Below are positions 16,845 through 22,670 of a stretch of DNA of 33,551 nt, in pieces. This DNA comes from Paracoccaceae bacterium. GTDB lineage: Bacteria > Pseudomonadota > Alphaproteobacteria > Rhodobacterales > Rhodobacteraceae. The stretch's first letter is position 1; each line of letters starts with the position of its first letter. Made by a program: the position numbers and the translations under genes. Under the pieces are notes generated by a model that saw only the letters and a program-made list of their open reading frames with translations, was not told where the DNA came from and made no database searches. The DNA is taken from assembly GCA_019090795.1 (NCBI GenBank), contig JAHRVG010000083.1:1-33551 (forward strand), given 5' to 3'.

Positions 16845-18035
16845 TTATTCAGCAGGTTTTGTGGTTGAAGCGCCGGTCTCGTCGATGTCGCCCTTGCTAC
16901 CAAAGCGGTTGCGGATGCGCTCTGCGCCCTCCATCAGACCACCGGGCAGGAAGATCACCACCATCATGAACAACAAACCAAGGGTCAGGTGCCAGCCATC
17001 GCCGGTAAAGCGGGCAAATACCCAGACCAAGAGGTTTTCCAGGCCGTCAGGCAGGAAATCAAACCAACCGTGCAACACGTTCTCGTTGATCTTGGAAAAA
17101 ATGTTTTCCAGATACTTGATCGCGCCTGCACCCAATACTGGCCCAAGCAACGTTCCTGCGCCACCAAGGATGGTCATCACAACCACCTCGCCGCCCACAG
17201 TCCATTGCATCCGTTCAGCCCCCGCCAAAGGGTCCATGCTGGCCAGCAAACCACCCGCCAAACCGGCATACATGCCCGAAATCACAAAGGCAGCCAGGGT
17301 GTATGGGCGTGGGTTCAGGCCGGTATAGCTCATCCGGTTTTGGTTGCTTTTCACCGCCCGAAGCATCAGCCCGAAAGGTGAGCGGAAGATGCGCAAGGAC
17401 AGATAGAACGAGCAAATCGCGATGAAGGCACAAACATAAAAGCCAACGTTAAAGGTGAACAAGTGGCCCCAGACCTCCCATTTGGCAGAGCTGCTCATTT
17501 GCAGGCCAAACAGGTTGGTGTAGGTGGAGCTGCCTTCCCCATCCAAAATGCGCAGGTCATTGGGACGAATTTGCAACCCGGTCTCGCCATTGGTGATCGG
17601 GGTGAGTACCGAATAGGCAAGGTTATAGGACATTTGCGCAAAGGCCAGCGTCAGGATCGAAAAGTAAATCCCCGACCGTCGCAGGCTGATATAGCCGATC
17701 ATCAAGGCAAACAGGCCCGACATAATCACGGCCAGAATAATCCCCGGAATGATGTTCATCGACAACAGCTTGAACATCCAGACCGCAGAATAGCTGCCCA
17801 CACCCAGAAACGCGGCATGACCAAAGGACAGATAGCCCGTCAGGCCAAACAGGATGTTGAAACCTATGGCAAAGATGCCAAAGATCGCCACACGCTGCAT
17901 CAGGTCAGGATAGCCCCCGTTGAACTGCGCCATTGCGCTGCTCTCGGAAAACGGCTGCATCACAAAAGGCGTGCTCAGCGTCAACAGGATCACGATGATC
18001 AGGAACTTGGTGTCTTTATTGTTTAATCCCAGCAT
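16845..18035 (-). CDS. Liv-type ABC transporter permease (LivM-like)
   Basis: This integral membrane permease of the HAAT-type importer has 396 residues and about nine or ten hydrophobic helices. The LivM signature is seen: [22 protein letters not shown] (about 60-81), [19 protein letters not shown], and [13 protein letters not shown] followed by a cytoplasmic loop. The C-terminus is hydrophilic (about 25 residues after FLPGGLMEG). ATG 18035 is preceded by GGAGG inside the end of the LivH-like gene, three bases after its stop, so the two permeases are made together. It should pair with LivH-like in the heterodimeric channel. Confidence 0.93.
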   Translation of the reverse strand: MLGLNNKDTKFLIIVILLTLSTPFVMQPFSESSAMAQFNGGYPDLMQRVAIFGIFAIGFNILFGLTGYLSFGHAAFLGVGSYSAVWMFKLLSMNIIPGIILAVIMSGLFALMIGYISLRRSGIYFSILTLAFAQMSYNLAYSVLTPITNGETGLQIRPNDLRILDGEGSSTYTNLFGLQMSSSAKWEVWGHLFTFNVGFYVCAFIAICSFYLSLRIFRSPFGLMLRAVKSNQNRMSYTGLNPRPYTLAAFVISGMYAGLAGGLLASMDPLAGAERMQWTVGGEVVVMTILGGAGTLLGPVLGAGAIKYLENIFSKINENVLHGWFDFLPDGLENLLVWVFARFTGDGWHLTLGLLFMMVVIFLPGGLMEGAERIRNRFGSKGDIDETGASTTKPAE

Positions 18036-18038
18036 GGT

Positions 18039-19073
18039 CTAATCCTCCATCACGCCTTTTTTACCCATCAGACCGCGCGGACGGGTCAAAAGGATGATGA
18101 TTGCAACAAGGTAGATGATGATTTGGTCAATGCCCGGCAAGATCGATTTGATCTCGTTCATCGAGGCAAAGCTTTCCAGAATACCCAGCATGAACCCCGC
18201 CAGAATGGCTCCGGGCAGGCTGCCCATGCCGCCAACAACCACCACTACAAAGCTCAGCACAAGAAAATCCATCCCCATGTGATAGTTCGGACTGTTGATC
18301 GGCGTGTACATCACACCCGCAAGCCCGGCAACTGCCGCCGCCACACCGAACATAATGGTGAAACGCTTGTCGATGTTGATGCCCAGCAGGCCAACGGTTT
18401 CGCGGTCCACCATACCCGCGCGCACAACCATCCCGAAGGTGGTAAAGCGCAAGAAGGAGAACACGCCACTGATAATGATGACCGAGAACACGAAATAGAC
18501 GATCCGCCAGAAAGGATAGATGATTTTATTCGCCTCGAACCCTAACATAGTGCCAAAATCAAACGAGCCTTTGAACACATCAGGCGCGGGGGTCGGGATC
18601 GGGTTGGCGCCGTAGAATTGTTTGATAACCTCTTGCAAAACGATTGCCAGACCAAAGGTCACAAGGATCTGATCCGCGTGCGGACGATTATAGAAATGCT
18701 TGATCAGCCCGCGTTCCATCGCCCAGCCGATAAACAGCATGATCGGGATCGCAAACAGGATCGCCAAAGGCACCGACCAGTCAATGATCGCCTGACCCGT
18801 TGCCTCGCCAAACCACACTTCGACATAAGGGGTTTTGACTTTCAGCGCATTGCCAAGGAAATCCGTCTTGCTTTCGTCAATGGTGATCTGCGAGATCATC
18901 AGGATCTTTTGCAAAGTCACTGAGCAGAAAGCCCCGATCATAAACAGCGCTCCGTGGGCAAAGTTCACCACGCCCAGCGTGCCAAAAATCAGCGTCAGAC
19001 CCAAGGCAATCAGTGCATAAGCGCTGCCTTTGTCCAAGCCATTCAATAGTTGAAGAATTATCTGGTCCATCAT
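18039..19073 (-). CDS. Liv-type ABC transporter permease (LivH-like)
   Basis: This is the other permease of the importer and has 344 residues. It begins MMDQIILQLLNGLDKGSAYALIALGLTLIFG and continues GVVNFAHGALFMIGAF, the LivH hallmark, with about eight hydrophobic helices. It shows a longer loop than E. coli LivH between helices (residues ~75-105, ISQITIDESKTDFLGNALKVKTPYVEVWFGEATG). ATG 19073 or the immediately following ATG 19070 is the start; GGGCGGGG precedes them. The reading frame is open further 5' into the end of the binding-protein gene, but that part is not LivH-like. A hairpin with a U-run lies between the binding-protein stop and this start. Confidence 0.92.
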   Translation of the reverse strand: MMDQIILQLLNGLDKGSAYALIALGLTLIFGTLGVVNFAHGALFMIGAFCSVTLQKILMISQITIDESKTDFLGNALKVKTPYVEVWFGEATGQAIIDWSVPLAILFAIPIMLFIGWAMERGLIKHFYNRPHADQILVTFGLAIVLQEVIKQFYGANPIPTPAPDVFKGSFDFGTMLGFEANKIIYPFWRIVYFVFSVIIISGVFSFLRFTTFGMVVRAGMVDRETVGLLGINIDKRFTIMFGVAAAVAGLAGVMYTPINSPNYHMGMDFLVLSFVVVVVGGMGSLPGAILAGFMLGILESFASMNEIKSILPGIDQIIIYLVAIIILLTRPRGLMGKKGVMED

Positions 19074-19087
19074 CCCCGCCCGATGTG

Positions 19088-19123
19088 AAAAAATAGAGTC
19101 TGGCCGCGCAAAGACGCGACCAG
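19088..19123 (-). terminator. Intercistronic hairpin between binding-protein gene and livH-like gene
   Basis: On the - strand CTGGTCGCG (19123-19115) pairs with CGCGGCCAG (19108-19100) over 9 bp with one U-G pair around a 6-base loop, with a six-base U-run at 19093-19088. It would stop or protect part of the transcripts so that binding protein exceeds permease, as is usual in such operons. Confidence 0.62.
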
Positions 19124-19146
19124 AATTTCTTAGTCGTGTAGAGCGC

Positions 19147-20490
19147 TTATGCGCCTGGGTTACACTTACCCAATTCGCCACCAGCAAACATTGGGTGATC
19201 CGGTGCGTATTCAACCTGCGCACGTGGGGTCACTTCAACAACTTCCAGAACGTCAAACTCGGATGTGGGGTTCTCTTTACCCTTCACAACCAACACGTCC
19301 TTAAAGCACTGGTGGTCTTCGGCGCGGTATTCAGTTTCACCGTTGCCCAGACCATCAAACTTGAAGCCTTCCAATGCTTCACCAACACCACAAGGATTGT
19401 GGGTGCCAGCGCGCTCACACGCATCCGCATAAAGCAGAGTTTGGCAATACACAGTGTGTGCAGCCTGCGAAGGAGGGAAGCCGTATTTTGTACCGAAGGA
19501 TTTAACAAAAGCTTTGGAGCCTTCATCCTGCAGCGACCAGTGCCAGTTGGTTGAACCAAAGATACCTTTAACGTTCTCACCCGCACCTTTCGCCATCAGA
19601 CGAGAGTACAGAGGCACAACGATTTCAAAGTTATTGCCGTTTACAACTTTGTCACGCAGACCAAACTGAACCGCAGCAGTCAACGAGTTGATCATGTTAC
19701 CGCCGTAGTGGTTCAGAACCAGAATATCGGCTCCGGAGTTCAGCACAGGCGCTACATATGACGAGAAGTCAGTTGTCGCCAGCGGGGTTAGCACGTTGTT
19801 TACGGTTTCCCAGCCTTTGGCTTCTGTTGCAGCCTGGATGGACTCTTGTTGTGTCCAGCCCCAGGTGTAGTCAGCAGTCAGGTGATAGGCACGACGGTCT
19901 TTGCCATACATTTTTTCCAGCACTGGTGCCAAAGCCGCGCCAGACATATAGCCGTTAAAGAAGTGACGGAAGCCGTTGGCTTTCTTATCTTTACCGGTTG
20001 TGTCGTTGGAGTGGGTCAGCCCGGCCATGAAGATTACGCCAGCTTCTTGGCACAGACCTTGAACAGCAATCGCAACACCCGAAGAAGAGCCGCCAGTGAT
20101 CATCACTGCGCCATCTTTTTCGATCATGGATTTCGCAGACGCACGCGCCGCATCCGATTTGGTTTGCGTGTCACCGGTCACAAAGGCCACCTTGTTGCCA
20201 AGGATACCGTTACCCTTCAGCGCATTGGAGCTGAAAGTGTTCATCATGCCGCCATCACCGCCACCGTTCAGGTGCTCGACTGCCAGCTCGTATGCGCGCA
20301 GCTCATCCGCACCCTCGTCGGCGTAAGGGCCGGTTTGGGGAACGTTAAAGCCCAGCGTAACTTTGCCGCCCGATGGGGCGTTCGTATATGCGTTCGCTTG
20401 CGAGGTGAAGAATGTTGGCATTGCCAGACCGGCACCAACAACAGCACCACCCTTAAGCAGGCCGCGACGGGTTGTTTTATTATGAGACAT
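19147..20490 (-). CDS. ABC transporter substrate-binding protein (Leu/Ile/Val or amide-type), Tat signal
   Basis: This periplasmic binding protein of 447 residues belongs to the type I periplasmic-binding fold of HAAT importers. The N-terminus TTRRGLLKGG (RR at residues 8-9), then a hydrophobic stretch ending SQANA, is a twin-arginine signal, so the protein is exported folded. The mature part opens GKVTLGFNVPQTGPYADEG, the ligand-cleft strand of the family, and contains GGSSSGVAIAVQGLCQEAG. Several Cys occur (EAGVIFMAG region, VYCQTLLYADACERAGTHNPCG, HQCFKD), which is unusual for a periplasmic protein and fits Tat export. ATG 20490 is preceded by GGGAGGAAATCT. It is the first gene of the operon and directly faces the palindromes at 20637-20673. 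The ligand is unknown; linkage to acs suggests a short-chain carboxylate or precursor. Confidence 0.92.
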   Translation of the reverse strand: MSHNKTTRRGLLKGGAVVGAGLAMPTFFTSQANAYTNAPSGGKVTLGFNVPQTGPYADEGADELRAYELAVEHLNGGGDGGMMNTFSSNALKGNGILGNKVAFVTGDTQTKSDAARASAKSMIEKDGAVMITGGSSSGVAIAVQGLCQEAGVIFMAGLTHSNDTTGKDKKANGFRHFFNGYMSGAALAPVLEKMYGKDRRAYHLTADYTWGWTQQESIQAATEAKGWETVNNVLTPLATTDFSSYVAPVLNSGADILVLNHYGGNMINSLTAAVQFGLRDKVVNGNNFEIVVPLYSRLMAKGAGENVKGIFGSTNWHWSLQDEGSKAFVKSFGTKYGFPPSQAAHTVYCQTLLYADACERAGTHNPCGVGEALEGFKFDGLGNGETEYRAEDHQCFKDVLVVKGKENPTSEFDVLEVVEVTPRAQVEYAPDHPMFAGGELGKCNPGA

Positions 20491-20626
20491 AGATTTCCTC
20501 CCAATCATCTCGTGAACCGGATCAGCGTGAATAGAAGCGTGAATCCAGAGTTGTCAGTGTAGACCAGTGCATTGTCGCGCCTTTTGTGAATAAATCAATA
20601 AATACTTGCTTTTCCTATATTTTTTT

Positions 20627-20640
20627 GTAAATTCCTTTAC
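20627..20640. promoter_or_regulatory. Imperfect operator half-site pair next to the palindromes
   Basis: GTAAA (20627-20631) and TTTAC (20636-20640) form an inverted repeat with a 4-base spacer. The centre is 11 bp, one helical turn, from the centre of the next palindrome, extending the array towards the binding-protein gene. Confidence 0.45.
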
Positions 20641-20652
20641 TGTATACAGTAA
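20637..20652. promoter_or_regulatory. Perfect 16-bp palindrome, likely ScfR-type regulator operator 1
   Basis: TTACTGTATACAGTAA is a perfect palindrome in the divergent gap between the binding-protein operon and the XRE/ScfR regulator operon. Its centre is 21 bp from that of the second palindrome, so both face the same side of the helix. Position next to the regulator gene suggests autoregulation and control of the transporter-acs operon. Confidence 0.7.
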
Positions 20653-20657
20653 TAAAC

Positions 20658-20673
20658 TGTAAATATATTTACA
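20658..20673. promoter_or_regulatory. Perfect 16-bp palindrome, likely ScfR-type regulator operator 2
   Basis: TGTAAATATATTTACA is a second perfect palindrome, sharing the TGTA ends and TTTAC half-site with the first. It lies 38 bases before the regulator start codon, so binding here would affect the regulator's own promoter. The A/T-rich stretch 20575-20636 towards the binding-protein gene should hold that operon's promoter, but I cannot assign -35 and -10 boxes. Confidence 0.7.
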
Positions 20674-20710
20674 ACAACGCGCCAAACCAAGGCAAACAAA
20701 GGAAATTTTA

Positions 20711-21985
20711 ATGGTCCGCACTCTAGTCGGCAGCCGCATTCGCGAACGCAGACGCGCCCTCAAACAGACACAATCGGCGCTCGCGCAGGCTGTCGGCATT
20801 TCAGCTTCCTACCTAAATCTGATCGAACACAATCGCCGGGGAATCGCTGGTCGCACGCTTTTGGCGCTGGCAGCAGAGCTGGAAGTGGACATCAGCGAGC
20901 TGTCAGAGGGGGCGGATGGCGTGTTGGTCAACCGCCTGACCGAAATCGCCAAAACCAGCAGTGAAATTCCGGAGATCGAGCGTACAGAAGAATTCATCGG
21001 CCGCTATCCGGGCTGGGCGAAACTGCTGGCCAGCGTCGGCAAAACAGCCCAGAGCCAACGGGAAAATCTGGCGGCCCTGACCGACCGGATGAACCACGAC
21101 CCGTTCTTATCCGAAACCATGCACCAGATCCTGTCCAATATCACCGTGATCCGCTCCACCGCCGGAATTCTGGATACCACACCGGATATTTCCGATGAAC
21201 ACCGCACCCGTTTCCTGAAAAATATCCGCACCGAAAGTCAGCGCCTCTCGACCACAGCACAGGCCATGGTGGATTTCTTTGACGCCCCGCAGACCGAAAC
21301 CACCGCCACACCTCACCCAGAAGATGAATTCTGGGTGCAGCTCAAACATCACCTCCCGGAACTGGAGGCAGGCATCACCACCATCGAGACCCTGCTGGAC
21401 CAGCAACCGAAGCGCACCGCTACCAGTACCAGTGCCTTGCAGCATTCCCTGCAATACTATCGCGACGTGGCGCGCGATCTGCCGCTCGACGCTTTTCACA
21501 GGGCGATCAGCAGCACCGCTTGCGATCCGCTGGCGCTGGCCCAGCATTTCAACACTCCGGTGATCAACGTGTTGCACCGGCTGGCCCATTTGCCCGCATC
21601 CCCTGACACCCCCGCCTTTGGCCTGATGGAGTGCGACATGTCCGGCGCAATCCTGCTGCGCAAGGAAATCCCCGAATTCGCCCTACCGCAATATTCCAGC
21701 GCCTGCCCGCTCTGGCCGATCTACCGCGCCTTCGCCGCCCCCGGTCAACCGATCCGAGCGGTGCTGGAAATGCCAACCGGGGTGCAAGTCACCACCTTCA
21801 GCATCGCCCGCACCATCACAAGTGATCGTTATGATCTGCCGCCGCTGCTGCGATCCACGATGATCTTCACCACCGACCCTCGCGCCGCCCTGCCCACCAG
21901 CCCGCCAATCCTTGCAGGGTTGCATTGCTCTGTCTGCCCACGCAAGCACTGCGCGGAGCGGCGCATCGACTATATACTTTCGTAG
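20711..21985 (+). CDS. XRE-family ScfR-type (short-chain fatty acid) transcriptional regulator with DHp-like segment
   Basis: This DNA-binding regulator has 424 residues. Residues 8-64 are a Cro/CI helix-turn-helix (RIRERRRALKQTQSALAQ, then SASYLNLIEHNRRG). The C-terminal part (about 270-424) matches the ScfR/DUF2083 region of RamB- and PrpR-like regulators of acetate and propionate metabolism: ALAQHFNTPVINVLHRLAHL, SSACPLWPIYRAFAAPGQPI, LEMPTGVQV, and a Cys cluster HCSVCPRKHC at the end. Residues 130-191 are unusual. They resemble the HisKA dimerisation hairpin of histidine kinases (FLSETMHQIL, IRSTAGIL, RTESQRL) and align without gaps to residues 668-729 of the kinase encoded 2.7 kb downstream. 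No ATPase domain is present. ATG 20711 has AAAGGA upstream. Probably the first gene of a four-gene operon. Confidence 0.88.
   Translation: MVRTLVGSRIRERRRALKQTQSALAQAVGISASYLNLIEHNRRGIAGRTLLALAAELEVDISELSEGADGVLVNRLTEIAKTSSEIPEIERTEEFIGRYPGWAKLLASVGKTAQSQRENLAALTDRMNHDPFLSETMHQILSNITVIRSTAGILDTTPDISDEHRTRFLKNIRTESQRLSTTAQAMVDFFDAPQTETTATPHPEDEFWVQLKHHLPELEAGITTIETLLDQQPKRTATSTSALQHSLQYYRDVARDLPLDAFHRAISSTACDPLALAQHFNTPVINVLHRLAHLPASPDTPAFGLMECDMSGAILLRKEIPEFALPQYSSACPLWPIYRAFAAPGQPIRAVLEMPTGVQVTTFSIARTITSDRYDLPPLLRSTMIFTTDPRAALPTSPPILAGLHCSVCPRKHCAERRIDYILS
21098..21283 (+). other. DHp/HisKA-like hairpin inside the ScfR-type regulator
   Basis: These bases encode residues 130-191. Position-by-position comparison with kinase residues 668-729 gives 18 identities in 62 without a gap. 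These include the phospho-accepting His (His138 against His676), FLS before it, IR and IL after it, and TES-x-RL in the second helix. The Glu and Pro after the kinase His are not conserved. Whether the His is phosphorylated is unknown. Confidence 0.6.
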
Positions 21986-22053
21986 CGTATCCACCTTGCC
22001 AGCACCCCGACAATCACCTTATGCTAAAACTGCCATTGAACTGGGAGGAAGAC

Positions 22054-22419
22054 ATGGCCGGTAAAATCCTTCTGATTGAGGATGAGCCCCACATCGTAGA
22101 AGCTTTGTCCTTCCTGTTGGAGCGAGAGGGCTGGCAGGTGGTTGCCCATTCCAATGGCGCTGATGCGGCGCAAGTGGCGGCGCTGCGCCAACCGGATGTG
22201 ATTATCCTCGACGTCATGCTGCCCAACAAAAGCGGCATCGAAATCCTCAGGGAAATCCGCGCCAACACGCAAACCGCGCAAAAACCGGTGCTGATGCTTA
22301 CCGCCAAAGGGCAGGCCCGCGACCGCGCGGCAGCACAAGAAGCCGGCGTCAGCGTCTTCATGACCAAGCCGTTTTCCAATCAAGCCATCATCGACACTGT
22401 CAGGTCGCTGGCCCAATGA
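22054..22419 (+). CDS. Stand-alone response regulator receiver domain (CheY-like)
   Basis: This single receiver domain of 121 residues has no output domain. It has the acidic pair (Glu9-Asp10, with Glu11), the phosphorylation site Asp53 in VIILDVMLP, Thr83 in MLTAK and Lys105 in MTKPF, so it should be competent for phosphorylation. ATG 22054 is preceded by GGGAGGAA. It lies 68 bases after the ScfR-type regulator and overlaps the small membrane-protein gene by four bases (ATGA), so the two are translationally coupled. In CbrAB and CrbSR systems the regulator paired with this kind of kinase has a DNA-binding output. Here the output is missing, so the signal must pass to another protein. Confidence 0.93.
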   Translation: MAGKILLIEDEPHIVEALSFLLEREGWQVVAHSNGADAAQVAALRQPDVIILDVMLPNKSGIEILREIRANTQTAQKPVLMLTAKGQARDRAAAQEAGVSVFMTKPFSNQAIIDTVRSLAQ

Positions 22420-22670
22420 GCAGCGAGACCTCCAGCTTTCTTGAGCGCGACCAGCAAGCACAACGCAAACGCAAAACCCGCGAGGCAGCGGCCTTCCTGC
22501 CAATCCTCGGCGTCATTTTGCTACTCACCCCGATGATCTCTGTCTTCACCCAGGACACCCGCACCGGCGGTATACCCAATGCGGTGTTCTATGTTTTTGG
22601 CGTCTGGCTGCTGCTGATTGGTCTGACCTTTCTGATCGCCCCACGCCTGCAACAGGACGACAAAGACTGA
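22416..22670 (+). CDS. Small two-helix membrane protein upstream of the symporter-kinase
   Basis: This protein of 84 residues is not confidently assigned to a family. A basic N-terminal segment (QQAQRKRKTREA) is followed by two hydrophobic helices, about residues 26-44 (FLPILGVILLLTPMISVF) and 57-75 (VFYVFGVWLLLIGLTFLIA), with a charged C-terminus. By the positive-inside rule both ends should be cytoplasmic. It overlaps the receiver gene by four bases and the kinase gene by one base (TGATG), so all three are made together. The position matches small subunits of sodium/solute symporters (DUF4212) and the small coupled cbrX gene before cbrA in Pseudomonas. A role as accessory subunit of the kinase's transporter domain is inferred. 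Confidence 0.75.
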   Translation: MSSETSSFLERDQQAQRKRKTREAAAFLPILGVILLLTPMISVFTQDTRTGGIPNAVFYVFGVWLLLIGLTFLIAPRLQQDDKD

